Source: Gammaproteobacteria bacterium (GTDB lineage: Bacteria; Pseudomonadota; Gammaproteobacteria; HK1). From it: DNA of 64,000 nucleotides. Shown here piece by piece: positions 50,202-57,940 of this stretch. The stretch is taken from positions 212,767 to 276,766 of the forward strand of contig JAJFJU010000026.1 in assembly GCA_021773645.1 (NCBI GenBank), in the 5' to 3' direction. Within the stretch, counting starts at the first letter, position 1; each line of letters starts with the position of its first letter. A program made the position numbers and the translations under genes. The notes beneath the pieces were generated by a model. That model made no database searches. It was not told the DNA's origin and was given only the letters and a program-made list of their open reading frames with translations.

Positions 50202-51221
50202 ATGGCGGATCTATTCTCAACCAACGTGCTGACCGGGGTTATTCGTAACCTCAAGCCGGCTCCCAGCTTCCTACTCGATCGATACTTCGGCACGATCCAG
50301 ACCGAGACCAGCGAGGAAATCCACTTCGACGTGGACGACGGCAAGCGGACCATCGCTCCGTTCGTCAGCCCCGTAGTTGCCGGGCAGGTGATGATCAGTC
50401 GTGGATTCACTACGCACACCTTCAAGCCGGCATACGTCAAACCGAAACACGTCTTCGACCCCAGCCGTCCGTTAAAGCGGGCCATGGGGGAGCAGATCGG
50501 CGGATCGTTTAACCCGGCAGATCGGGCCCGCCTGTTACTGGCCCGCGACCTCGAGGACCAGATCGACATGATCAACCGCCGGCTAGAAGTCATGGCGGGT
50601 GAGGCATTGCGTTCAGGTCAGATCACCGTCTCCGGTGACAACTACCCCACCCAGGTCGTGGATTACGGCCGCAACGCAGGGCAAACCGTAGTCCTCGGAG
50701 CCGGCAGCAAATGGAACGACGCCGGGGTCAATCCGCTGGACGACCTTCAGGACTGGAGCGATACCGTACTCCAAGCCGTGGGTTCAGCCCCGCTGGACGT
50801 GGTGATGACCGTTGACGTGTGGAAAGTGTTCCGCACCAACGCCAACGTCAAAGACCGACTGGATCTCCGTAAGGCCTCCCAGGGTGAAATCGACCTCGGG
50901 GCTCAGCAGGTAGAGGGAGGCGTGTTCCGTGGCAGCATCGACGGATTCAACATCTTCACCTACGCCAGCTGGTACGTAGACCCGGCCACCGGGCTGGAAG
51001 TCCCCATCCTTCCCGCCGCCACCGTGATGCTCATCGGTGCGACAGAAGGCGTGCGTGCATTCGGGGCCATCCGAGACGAACTCGCCGGCTACCAGGCGAC
51101 CCCGTTCTTCTCGAAATCATGGATCGAAAACGACCCACCCGTCCGCTATCTGATGACGCAGAGCGCCCCGCTGGTAGTACCCAGCCGGGTCAACGCGACG
51201 CTCGCAGCTACCGTTCTGTAG
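50202..51221 (+). CDS. Major capsid protein (gpE-like)
   Basis: 339 residues, the size of lambda gpE. MADLFSTNVLTGVIRNLKPA, IHFDVDDGKRTIAPFVSPVV and VMISRGFTTHTFKPAYVKPK match the E-family HK97 fold. Forms the icosahedral shell. GAAGGAGG-type site upstream. Should be one of the most strongly expressed late genes. Confidence 0.96.
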   Translation: MADLFSTNVLTGVIRNLKPAPSFLLDRYFGTIQTETSEEIHFDVDDGKRTIAPFVSPVVAGQVMISRGFTTHTFKPAYVKPKHVFDPSRPLKRAMGEQIGGSFNPADRARLLLARDLEDQIDMINRRLEVMAGEALRSGQITVSGDNYPTQVVDYGRNAGQTVVLGAGSKWNDAGVNPLDDLQDWSDTVLQAVGSAPLDVVMTVDVWKVFRTNANVKDRLDLRKASQGEIDLGAQQVEGGVFRGSIDGFNIFTYASWYVDPATGLEVPILPAATVMLIGATEGVRAFGAIRDELAGYQATPFFSKSWIENDPPVRYLMTQSAPLVVPSRVNATLAATVL

Positions 51222-51235
51222 GGGAGGAAGCAGCC

Positions 51236-51496
51236 ATGAAAGTCACCGTAAATGTAGCGTATGTGATTGGCTCCGGGGAGGATCGTAAAACCTTCTCCCC
51301 GGGGGATCTCGTCGATACCAAGGAGCTAAAGGTATCTGCGTCGGAAGGTAAGCGGCTAATCGCCAGCGGGGTTCTCTCGCCGGTTGCCGTGTCCAAGCAG
51401 GAAGACCCCGCAGAGGCCAAGGCCAAAGCGGAGGCGGAAGCCAAAGCCAAGGCAGAGGCAGAGGCCAAGGCCAAAGCGGAGGGCGGTCAGAAATAG
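51236..51496 (+). CDS. FI-like or DUF7210-type head protein with Ala/Lys/Glu repeat tail
   Basis: 86 residues. Globular part about 1-58 (KVTVNVAYVIGSGEDRKTFS then PGDLVDTKELKVSASEGKRL) resembles the small protein at 56284-56460. Tail about 60-84 is three near-copies of an AKAKAEAE unit, a charged alanine helix. Strong GGGGAGGAAG site. Possibly involved in head completion. Confidence 0.65.
   Translation: MKVTVNVAYVIGSGEDRKTFSPGDLVDTKELKVSASEGKRLIASGVLSPVAVSKQEDPAEAKAKAEAEAKAKAEAEAKAKAEGGQK
51416..51487 (+). repeat. 24-bp tandem repeats (three copies) coding an AKAKAEAE-type helix
   Basis: Three consecutive 24-nt units beginning GCCAAGGCCAAAGCGGAGGC, GCCAAAGCCAAGGCAGAGGC and GCCAAGGCCAAAGCGGAGGG. 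Third codon positions differ between copies, so the protein pattern as well as the DNA is kept. Such tracts may vary in copy number between isolates. Confidence 0.8.
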
Positions 51497-51509
51497 GCCG
51501 TGCCGTTTT

Positions 51510-52151
51510 GTGCTTACGATCAAGATCGAAGGGCTAAAGGAAACCCAAAAGAAATACAGGAGGATTTCCGGCCGGGTAGATCACGCCGCGTTCCGGGCCA
51601 TTAACGAGGCCGTGGATCAAGGCCGGACTTTATCCTCAAAAGTAGTTCGATCTCAGGTCAATCTAAAAGCCAAGTACGTCAAGGACCGGATAGTGCCAAG
51701 GAAGGCAAACGCCGGAAATCTAGTAGGCACCCTAACGGCAAGATCCCGCCCGACCCTCCTAACTCGTTTCGAATCAAAGCAATTAACGCGAGGCAGAAAA
51801 ACCGCCAAAGGCGACCCGGCCCGAGGGATTAAGCCAGGGCGGAGGCAGGCAGGAGTGTCGTACCGGATTAAATCAGCACAGCGCGGCGGTGGGCGCGAGA
51901 AAAACAAGAAGTTCTTCATGATCCGACTGAAGAAGGGAGGCGAAAAAAACGCCGGAGCAATGGGCGTGGCGGTTAGAACCGGGCGGGGTGTAAACGCCTA
52001 CAAGGTTTTCCTAGGGCCATCAGTAGATCAAGTGCTCCGCGGCGCCATCAACCAGGGGGATATCTACCCCGGCATTAACAAGGTTCTCGGGAAAGAGTTC
52101 GATCGCCAAATGAGGCGCGAACTCAAGCGGGCAAGGATCAACGTCGCATGA
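51510..52151 (+). CDS. Minor tail protein Z-like (head-tail connection)
   Basis: 213 residues from a GTG giving VLTIKIEGLKETQKKYRRIS; the start is uncertain because no good ribosome-binding site is seen. Basic protein with FRAINEAVDQGRTLSSKVVR and VNLKAKYVKDRI, the gpZ pattern. Connects tail and head in lambda-like phages. Confidence 0.8.
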   Translation: MLTIKIEGLKETQKKYRRISGRVDHAAFRAINEAVDQGRTLSSKVVRSQVNLKAKYVKDRIVPRKANAGNLVGTLTARSRPTLLTRFESKQLTRGRKTAKGDPARGIKPGRRQAGVSYRIKSAQRGGGREKNKKFFMIRLKKGGEKNAGAMGVAVRTGRGVNAYKVFLGPSVDQVLRGAINQGDIYPGINKVLGKEFDRQMRRELKRARINVA

Positions 52152-52462
52152 GTTTAGCCACTGCAATGCAGGCCCGAGCACCGGCCATGATGGCGCGGCT
52201 AGGCGAACCTGCCACCTACTACACGGACACCACTAATGCACCAGTAACGGCCGTCATCAGGCGCGACCTAGAACGCTATCCAGACCTTACAGGGCAGATA
52301 GCAGAGAACCGCGTAATCATCGACCTACTGAAAGACGAAGTAGGCGATCCAGAGAGAGGGGAACGAGTAGTGACCACAGCAAAGAGCTACCGCATTGACT
52401 CCATCCTGGAAGACACCAGCGCGATTGTATCCGTGCTGGCGTTAGAAGAGGCCAACCCATGA
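52148..52462 (+). CDS. Head-tail joining protein (FII-like)
   Basis: 104 residues. Beta-rich; ATYYTDTTNAPVTAVIRRDL and VTTAKSYRIDSILEDTSAIV fit the lambda FII family. Attaches the completed head to the tail. Overlaps both neighbours by 4 nt. Confidence 0.78.
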   Translation: MSLATAMQARAPAMMARLGEPATYYTDTTNAPVTAVIRRDLERYPDLTGQIAENRVIIDLLKDEVGDPERGERVVTTAKSYRIDSILEDTSAIVSVLALEEANP

Positions 52463-52620
52463 AATGGCTCGCCGCCATCACCGTCGTGCTGGCGTTGGGC
52501 GCCGTGGCCATCCTTGCGGGAGGCGTGCATGTCTCCACGGTTGATTACGTGACGGTGAATGTCGGCGGTCCGGTTATCACCAGCGTCGGGCAACAAGAAG
52601 AAGGGGGGCAGCCGGAATGA
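52459..52620 (+). CDS. Very small membrane protein, function unknown
   Basis: 53 residues: one N-terminal hydrophobic helix (MKWLAAITVVLALGAVAILA) and a polar tail. Starts in the FII-like stop (ATGA) and overlaps the next gene by 4 nt. With the next gene it forms a pair of small membrane proteins in a place where holin or anti-holin genes might be, but this is unproven. Confidence 0.6.
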   Translation: MKWLAAITVVLALGAVAILAGGVHVSTVDYVTVNVGGPVITSVGQQEEGGQPE

Positions 52621-52895
52621 CTGCCCGGGACGAATGTGAACTCACATTAACCCGCGGAGAGCTTCGGACGGCGTTTGCGGAAGTCCTCGATGACCGCCGA
52701 ACCATAGACGAAAAAACACACCGCTCGCACCACGAGTATGTGAGCGACCGTATCGAGGATCACCGTCGCCGCAGAGCCTTCCGGGACAAAATTTGGGCCC
52801 AGGTCGGCGGCTGGATCGTCATCGTGGTTTTAAGCGGTCTCGGTATCGCGGTGTGGGCCTGGATGAAGGCGATGATTAAGAAAGGGGGCGGGTAA
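52617..52895 (+). CDS. Small phage protein with C-terminal membrane helix
   Basis: 92 residues: hydrophilic helix with charged clusters (DDRRTIDEKTHRSHHEYVSD), then one transmembrane helix about 65-86 (GWIVIVVLSGLGIAVWAWMK) and a basic end. Holin-like topology is possible but not diagnostic. Confidence 0.6.
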   Translation: MTARDECELTLTRGELRTAFAEVLDDRRTIDEKTHRSHHEYVSDRIEDHRRRRAFRDKIWAQVGGWIVIVVLSGLGIAVWAWMKAMIKKGGG

Positions 52896-52978
52896 ATGCC
52901 CCTGCTTTACAACCGAATCCTCGAAGACGCTGGCAACAAGCCAAAGGCGGCACAGAACTATAGCTGGAGAGCAACACA

Positions 52979-53863
52979 ATGCCAATAATTTCCCGCCCCC
53001 CGCAGCGAGTCGTTTGTGATGCTTCCAACAAGCCGGCATCGTCTGCGACTGCGTTCAATCTAAGCGCCTCCGGCGTCACGGGTTTTGTGTTGCCGGTCAA
53101 TTCCGGGGAGGTCGTATCAGGGCGCACGTATAAATGGCTAGCAGAAGAAATTGATGGGGATGGCAACCCAAGCGGTGCATGGCAAACCTTCTACGGCGTC
53201 TATACCGACGCTGCGACAGACACCATTTCGCAGGCCACCCTTGATTCCTCATCGACCGGTAGCTTTATCGACTGGTCTGGAACCGGAGTTGATGCCCTCG
53301 CTCGTATCAGCGCCATTGCCGACGCAGATGGTAAACGAGTGCATTCAAGCGGGACGTTATCCAGTGATACCTACATCACCATCGGCGGCGCGACGGAGCC
53401 TTTTGAGGTGGGGAAGGATTACCGAATTAGCATCGATGCCGCGAGGCTCAGCGTTGATGGTACGGCACCGGTTTTTCAGTTTTATGTCGGAGGTGCATGG
53501 GTCACAGCATCGGAATATCACTCTGCTTCCTACGCTCATTACAACATCTCTGGGTTTTCTAGCGGAGTTAAAGCCACTTTTGGTCATGTAGGGCCGACCA
53601 ACTCCATCCCGCCCGGCAACGATACGACAGCCGGGGCCGAGGAGCTATACAACGCTGTCCTTAATCTCCCGAACCCAGCAAACCCAGATGGTCACACGAC
53701 TGTCCACACTTTCGTGACATATCACCGCACTACTCACGACCCAGTGGGCAGCAGAAACACCTGCCAGTTGTTATATCCGCGAGCCGTGTTAGGAATACGA
53801 ATCTATCCGCTTACTGGGGTCTGGGATTTTGGTGATTATGTTTGCTGGGAGATAGACCGATGA
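52979..53863 (+). CDS. Virion-associated beta-rich protein (fibre-like)
   Basis: 294 residues, rich in Ser, Thr and Gly. ASSATAFNLSASGVTGFVLP and DTISQATLDSSSTGSFIDWS resemble phage fibre or baseplate-associated proteins. It sits between head-tail and tail genes, where a tail fibre is unusual. Overlaps the next gene by 4 nt. No receptor-binding part can be recognised. Confidence 0.6.
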   Translation: MPIISRPPQRVVCDASNKPASSATAFNLSASGVTGFVLPVNSGEVVSGRTYKWLAEEIDGDGNPSGAWQTFYGVYTDAATDTISQATLDSSSTGSFIDWSGTGVDALARISAIADADGKRVHSSGTLSSDTYITIGGATEPFEVGKDYRISIDAARLSVDGTAPVFQFYVGGAWVTASEYHSASYAHYNISGFSSGVKATFGHVGPTNSIPPGNDTTAGAEELYNAVLNLPNPANPDGHTTVHTFVTYHRTTHDPVGSRNTCQLLYPRAVLGIRIYPLTGVWDFGDYVCWEIDR

Positions 53864-54285
53864 GCACTCAACTAGTAAATGGTGTGCGTGTTTCCCTGAC
53901 GCCAGCCGAAGAAGCGGAAATCCTCGCACGGGACATTGCTGGAGTGGGTGAGTATCGAGATGAGAAGCACCGGCAATTTCAAGCGGATGCTTTTGCCCGC
54001 ATCGCTGCCCTGTTTGGAAAGTCCGACCCGCAAGCCCTTATCTTCGCCGAAATCAACGATGCCACCCGTGGCATGGAACTACTGCGGAAAGAGTCAGCGG
54101 GAACTGCCACCACCCCTGAGACGGCAGAGCTGGATGCGCTGCAAACTAAGAAAGATGCCGTGGACGCAATTCGTGCTGCTGAGAACGCTGCTTCCGGGCA
54201 ACTGGATAACGCAGGAACAACCACCACAGACCCGGCAGCAACCCGGATAGCCGAAATTGATGCGGTGGTGCCGGCATGGCCATAG
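53860..54285 (+). CDS. Tail-fibre assembly-like protein
   Basis: 141 residues from MSTQLVNGVRVSLTPAEEAE. Helical with LTPAEEAEILARDIAGVGEY and a C-terminal half rich in Ala and Thr. The placement after a fibre-like gene suggests a fibre chaperone or a small fibre subunit. Overlaps the repeat-protein gene by 10 nt. Confidence 0.5.
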   Translation: MSTQLVNGVRVSLTPAEEAEILARDIAGVGEYRDEKHRQFQADAFARIAALFGKSDPQALIFAEINDATRGMELLRKESAGTATTPETAELDALQTKKDAVDAIRAAENAASGQLDNAGTTTTDPAATRIAEIDAVVPAWP

Positions 54286-55061
54286 GCTCTAGCCCTGTAG
54301 GAGCTCGGCCTGTTGGGTCGGGGCGGCGGCGGAAGCCGGCAGCGGGCGGCCCCGCCCTGTTCGACGGCAACGCCCTCGCCACCGCCACGGCCCAAGGCGA
54401 GCTCTCCACCCAGATCACCCTCTCCGGCAATGCGGACATCCTCGCCACCGTGGCGGGGGAGCTGGTCACTGAAATAACCCTTGATGGCAACGCCCAGACG
54501 CAGGCCACGGCTCAGGGGGAACTGACCACCCAGATCACACTTTCTGGCAATGCCGACATCGTTGCCACCGCAGCAGGCGAGCTTTCCACCGAGATCGTGC
54601 TGGATGGCAATGCGCTGATTACCGCCACCGCCTCCGGGCAACTGGCCTCCGGCGATGAGGGCGCGCTGCTCGATGGTAATGCCCTGGCGACGGCCACGGC
54701 CTCTGGCGAACTCTCCACCGAGATCACCCTGGACGGCAACGCCGACATCCTCGCCACCGCAGCGGGCGAACTGAGCACCGAGATCACTCTGTCCGGACAG
54801 GCATCCATCATCGCCACCGCTGCCGGAGAGCTGTCCAACGAAATCATCCTGGAAGGCCTTGCCACCGCCACCGCTGTGGCTTCGGGGGAACTCTCCACCG
54901 AGATCCTGCTGGCCGGCCTTGCCAGCATCAGCGCCAACGCCAGCGGCAACCTGGCCGTGGACGGCGGGCTCGGCATTATCACCAACCCCGGCATCGTCAG
55001 CATCACGCGGCGCCGCGGCATCCAATCCATCACTCCACGCCGTGGCGTGAGTCCGATATAG
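54276..55061 (+). CDS. Repeat-built fibre-like protein with ten 20-residue units
   Basis: 261 residues. A Gly/Arg/Pro-rich start (about 1-29), then ten units of the form DGNAxxxATAxGELSTEITL (one with 3 extra residues, GQLASGDEGALL), then a tail NPGIVSITRRRGIQSITPRR. The regular 20-residue period with alternating polar and hydrophobic residues suggests a beta-roll or stacked fibre. Its role in the virion is inferred from position and form. Confidence 0.65.
   Translation: MAIGSSPVGARPVGSGRRRKPAAGGPALFDGNALATATAQGELSTQITLSGNADILATVAGELVTEITLDGNAQTQATAQGELTTQITLSGNADIVATAAGELSTEIVLDGNALITATASGQLASGDEGALLDGNALATATASGELSTEITLDGNADILATAAGELSTEITLSGQASIIATAAGELSNEIILEGLATATAVASGELSTEILLAGLASISANASGNLAVDGGLGIITNPGIVSITRRRGIQSITPRRGVSPI
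54363..54971 (+). repeat. 60-bp tandem repeats in the fibre-like gene
   Basis: Ten units of about 60 bp; one unit is 69 bp. Common DNA pieces include GGCAACGCC, GGCGAACTCTCCACC and GAGATCACCCTG with synonymous variation. This may drive copy-number change by recombination. Confidence 0.85.
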
Positions 55062-55073
55062 GAGCACCAAACC

Positions 55074-55478
55074 ATGTCCGCCATGACCGACTACCTGGAA
55101 GGCGAAGTCCTGAAACACTTGTTTCGCACCGGCTCATTCGCCAAGCCCACTGATCTCAAGATCGAGCTATACACCACGGCTCCCAACGACGCGGGCGGTG
55201 GCACCAAGGTAAGCGGCGGCGCATACGCCCCCGTTTCCCTGCCGCCCCTCGATGCCAACTACGCTGCGCCGACCGCCGGCAACGGCCTCACCTCCAACGT
55301 CGCTGACGTGGTTTTCCCAGTGCCGACCGCAAACTGGGGAACCGTGGTCGCCTGGGGGATCGAAGACCAGTCCGGAAACCTGCTTATCCATCACACCATG
55401 GCCACGTCAAAAACGGTCAACAGCGGTGACCCGGCGCCGAAATTCAACGCCAACACCCTACAGGTCACCTTCGGCTAG
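55074..55478 (+). CDS. Phage tail fibre-type small structural protein
   Basis: 134 residues starting MSAMTDYLEGEVLKHLFRTG, a pattern typical of small phage tail proteins (TDYLE..LIxHLFR). TDLKIELYTTAPNDAGGGTK and GTVVAWGIEDQSGNLLIHHT follow. A related layout is seen at 63558-63992, suggesting duplicates within the tail region. Confidence 0.75.
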   Translation: MSAMTDYLEGEVLKHLFRTGSFAKPTDLKIELYTTAPNDAGGGTKVSGGAYAPVSLPPLDANYAAPTAGNGLTSNVADVVFPVPTANWGTVVAWGIEDQSGNLLIHHTMATSKTVNSGDPAPKFNANTLQVTFG

Positions 55479-55484
55479 ACCGTC

Positions 55485-55814
55485 ATGCCCATCGCGCGCA
55501 ATCACGAAGTCATCCACCTGGGGAAGGACAACACTAACGAGTATGTCCTGACCGCGGATGATCAGCCGGTCGATTTGGCACCAAGCACCCGGATGACGCT
55601 CACGGTTGGAGGCGTAACGATCGACTCGGACACGACCGGGCACGGCGCGGGACAGCCATTCGACTGGACAGAAGGTAACGGAAAGCTGGTGCTAGCTATG
55701 GGCGGTCAAGCCCTCGTTGCCGGCAACTACGAAGACGGGGAATTAACCGTCTACGACACCGCCCATCCAAACGGCCTGGTCTGGACAGATAGCCTCGGGA
55801 TAACCGTGAAATGA
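55485..55814 (+). CDS. Structural protein, function unknown
   Basis: 109 residues. Beta-sandwich-like: EYVLTADDQPVDLAPSTRMT then LTVGGVTIDSDTTGHGAG and GNYEDGELTVYDTAHPNGLV. Resembles small Ig-like head/tail decoration or BppU-type proteins. Overlaps the next gene by 4 nt. Confidence 0.6.
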   Translation: MPIARNHEVIHLGKDNTNEYVLTADDQPVDLAPSTRMTLTVGGVTIDSDTTGHGAGQPFDWTEGNGKLVLAMGGQALVAGNYEDGELTVYDTAHPNGLVWTDSLGITVK

Positions 55815-56272
55815 GCACCCCGACCATAGCCAGAAAGATCGTGGATGTGCTGGCAGCCAGGGCAGCAAAGATCCGGGTTGCATCGGGATATAACACCGAC
55901 GCAGGGAGAACCGTTTTGATCGCCGTTCCGACCCTAGACAGGACGCAGATCCCGGCGGTTGTTATCTACCCGAGCGAGGCGATCGTGGATCAGGAGTCCA
56001 GCGGCGGTCGGGTGAAATGGACCCGGCTAATCTCCATCGATGCGATGGCGCAAGCAGACCCGTCTAACCCCGGGGTGATAGCAGAAGACCTGCTGGGAGA
56101 TTTGCAGAAAGCGATCCTGGATCCAGACGACAAGCGGCTCGGCGGCCTAGCAATGGATATGACTGTGGAGACGCTAGACACAGCCCCCCGGGACGACGGC
56201 GGCACAGTCGCCGGAGCAACCATGGAAGTGGCCGTGACCTACGTAACCGGCTACGGCGATCCGTACCAATAG
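55811..56272 (+). CDS. Tail terminator-like protein (gpU-type)
   Basis: 153 residues. ARKIVDVLAARAAKIRVASG near the start, IPAVVIYPSEAIVDQES in the middle and a C-terminal VAVTYVTGYGDPYQ fit tail terminators that cap the tube. It precedes the tail tube gene, as in many siphophages. Confidence 0.72.
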   Translation: MSTPTIARKIVDVLAARAAKIRVASGYNTDAGRTVLIAVPTLDRTQIPAVVIYPSEAIVDQESSGGRVKWTRLISIDAMAQADPSNPGVIAEDLLGDLQKAILDPDDKRLGGLAMDMTVETLDTAPRDDGGTVAGATMEVAVTYVTGYGDPYQ

Positions 56273-56283
56273 AGGAAAAGAAA

Positions 56284-56460
56284 ATGCCAGAAGCAAAGAG
56301 CAACACGAAACAAAAGATCGTGACCGTGAAGTTGCATCACGACCACACCCACGCGGGGCAACCCTGCAAACCCGGTGACACGCTCGAAGTAACCGAAGCG
56401 CAAGCCGAGATTTTGAGCGCCCAAGGCGTTCTAACCGAACCCACCAAAGAGCAGGAGTAA
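56284..56460 (+). CDS. Small tail-region protein (DUF7210-like)
   Basis: 58 residues. KIVTVKLHHDHTHAGQPCKP then GDTLEVTEAQAEILSAQGVL. Same fold pattern as the globular part of the product at 51236-51496. Start codon preceded by AGAGGAAAAG. Not large enough to show its role. Confidence 0.65.
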   Translation: MPEAKSNTKQKIVTVKLHHDHTHAGQPCKPGDTLEVTEAQAEILSAQGVLTEPTKEQE

Positions 56461-56466
56461 GCAATC

Positions 56467-57195
56467 ATGGCGGACAAGAGCTTCATCGGAAAAGGCATCA
56501 TTTTCCTCGGCCCCTATGCGGACAACGCAAAGCGACGGGACATCGGGCAGGTCTCCCAGCTATCCCTTCAGATTACGGAGGATGTGAAAGAGCTTCAGGA
56601 CTTCCGCGCGGCGGGCGGCGGCAAAGCCAACGTGTTGCGTCGTGTTTCTGGCGTGGAATGCTCGATCTCAATGGCGGATTACGACGCCGACAACCTGGCC
56701 CTGGCCGTATTCGGGGGCACCTCGGCAGTGACCGCTGGGTCCATCTCTGGAGAACTGCATACGGCCTACGAAGGCGGCCTTGTGCGGACCCTGAAGAACA
56801 TCGACACAACGCAGACGGTGGCCGTTACCGACAACCCCGGAGGTATTGCGAAAACAGGGTTTGCAGTGACTGCGGGCGGGATCACGATCGATGTTGGCGG
56901 TGACATCACGGACGGCATGGCAATTGATATCGCCTACACGAGCCTCGCCGGAAACCTGATCGAGTCCCTCACTCAAACCGGGCAGGAGTTCAAGCTGACG
57001 TTCGTGGGCCTGAATGAAGCGCAATCGGGTACTCCGGTGGTCGTAGATCTCCACCGCGTGAAGTTCGGCCCCACCCAGGGTATGGATTTCATCGGGGATG
57101 AGTTCACGCAGATCGAGCTAACCGGCGAAGTCCTCAAAGACTCCGCAATCACTACCGCGGGCCTAAGCCAGTTCTTCAAGGTCGAGCAAGCCTAA
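56467..57195 (+). CDS. Major tail tube protein
   Basis: 242 residues starting MADKSFIGKGIIFLGPYADN. IGQVSQLSLQITEDVKELQD and LRRVSGVECSISMADYDADN are typical of siphophage tail tube proteins; ends TTAGLSQFFKVEQA. Forms the hexameric tail stack. Its stop overlaps the chaperone ATG by 1 nt. Confidence 0.85.
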   Translation: MADKSFIGKGIIFLGPYADNAKRRDIGQVSQLSLQITEDVKELQDFRAAGGGKANVLRRVSGVECSISMADYDADNLALAVFGGTSAVTAGSISGELHTAYEGGLVRTLKNIDTTQTVAVTDNPGGIAKTGFAVTAGGITIDVGGDITDGMAIDIAYTSLAGNLIESLTQTGQEFKLTFVGLNEAQSGTPVVVDLHRVKFGPTQGMDFIGDEFTQIELTGEVLKDSAITTAGLSQFFKVEQA

Positions 57196-57590
57196 TGGCG
57201 GACTCTGATAGCAACCTAAAAAGACTCCTGCCGGAACCGGTTGAAGTTGAGATCGACGGCGAGGCCTTGGCGATAACCCCGCTGCGCGTAGCACAGCTAG
57301 CCAAGGTTCTCGCCACGGCCAAGCCGTTCCTCGGGCAGATCCAGCAGGGTGCAGAAGTCGAGCTGTTAGAGATCGCGGCAGATCACGGCGCTGCGCTAAT
57401 CGAGACGGTGGCCATCTCTACCGGAAAGGAACCGGACTGGGTAGGCAACCTCATGCCAGACGACTTCATAAAGCTGGCCGGGGCCGTAATCGAGGCTAAC
57501 TCAACTTTTTTCGTCCAGCGCGTTGCGCCCCTAATCCCAGGGGTCGGCGCGAAGACGGAAACGGATGGGCAGACAGCATCCAATGCCTGA
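57195..57590 (+). CDS. Tail assembly chaperone G
   Basis: 131 residues; PLRVAQLAKVLATAKPFLGQ and VISTGKEPDWVGNLM-type mid part (written VETVAISTGKEPDW, about 74-87). It precedes the tape measure gene. Codons about 104-106 contain a TTTTTTC slippery site where some ribosomes would shift -1 and add the T domain. Confidence 0.82.
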   Translation: MADSDSNLKRLLPEPVEVEIDGEALAITPLRVAQLAKVLATAKPFLGQIQQGAEVELLEIAADHGAALIETVAISTGKEPDWVGNLMPDDFIKLAGAVIEANSTFFVQRVAPLIPGVGAKTETDGQTASNA

Positions 57591-57766
57591 TTAACCACGG
57601 GCACAGATGGCCGGACGTGCAGCAGTACACAATCGATCAAGTGGAGGTATTCGTGGAGGCGATAGGCAGAGCAGAGCGCGACAGTAGCAGGGACACGTTA
57701 ACGCTGCTGCGGGCAGCGCAGGCAGATGAGGCGGGATTCCAGCGCGTCTACAAAGGGCTGGGCTAA
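57195..57766 (+). CDS. Tail assembly chaperone G-T, made by -1 frameshift
   Basis: Joined product of frame 0 (57195 to the TTTTTTC at 57506-57512) and the -1 frame (to TAA 57764-57766), about 190 residues. The -1 frame is open only from 57500 on, and encodes SIQCLINHGHRWPDVQQYTI, DQVEVFVEAIGRAERDSS, LLRAAQADEAGFQRVYKGLG, a helical T-type domain. No good start codon exists for T alone. This parallels lambda G and G-T, which guide tape-measure assembly. Confidence 0.78.
57506..57512 (+). promoter_or_regulatory. Programmed -1 ribosomal frameshift site (T TTT TTC)
   Basis: Frame-0 codons are ACT TTT TTC GTC, so T-TTT-TTC is in correct X-XXY-YYZ register. The G frame continues to 57590 and the shifted frame to 57766. 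A downstream stimulatory structure may lie in the G/C-rich 57515-57560 segment but was not defined. Confidence 0.75.
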
Positions 57767-57924
57767 AAACTGAAGGCCCGCCAAACAACACGGATCACAG
57801 CGAGCCCGTAAACCAGCCAAATAAGGAACATGGCATTCACGCCCCAAGTAACAGATGGCCAGATGTCATAAAACGGAACCATCGGGGAGATGAGCATCAG
57901 CAAGAAGATGTCACGGAACTTCAT
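57763..57924 (-). CDS. Antisense small membrane protein between chaperone and tape-measure genes
   Basis: 53 residues on the strand opposite to all late genes: MKFRDIFLLMLISPMVPFYD, then VNAMFLIWLVYGLAVIRVVW and a basic end. Two transmembrane helices. It fits exactly in the gap before the tape-measure ATG (57941); the longer frame upstream is antisense to that gene. This looks like a lysogenic-conversion 'moron', possibly for superinfection control. No promoter was proved. Confidence 0.6.
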   Translation of the reverse strand: MKFRDIFLLMLISPMVPFYDIWPSVTWGVNAMFLIWLVYGLAVIRVVWRAFSF

Positions 57925-57940
57925 AACCTGAATATAGACC

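Noticed and set aside
52896..52988. 30-codon frame after the small membrane protein genes
   Set aside because: Too short, no domain, and it overlaps the start of the fibre-like gene.
54363..54971. 60-bp repeats as a CRISPR or VNTR of non-coding type
   Set aside because: They are in-frame protein repeats with synonymous variation and no spacers.
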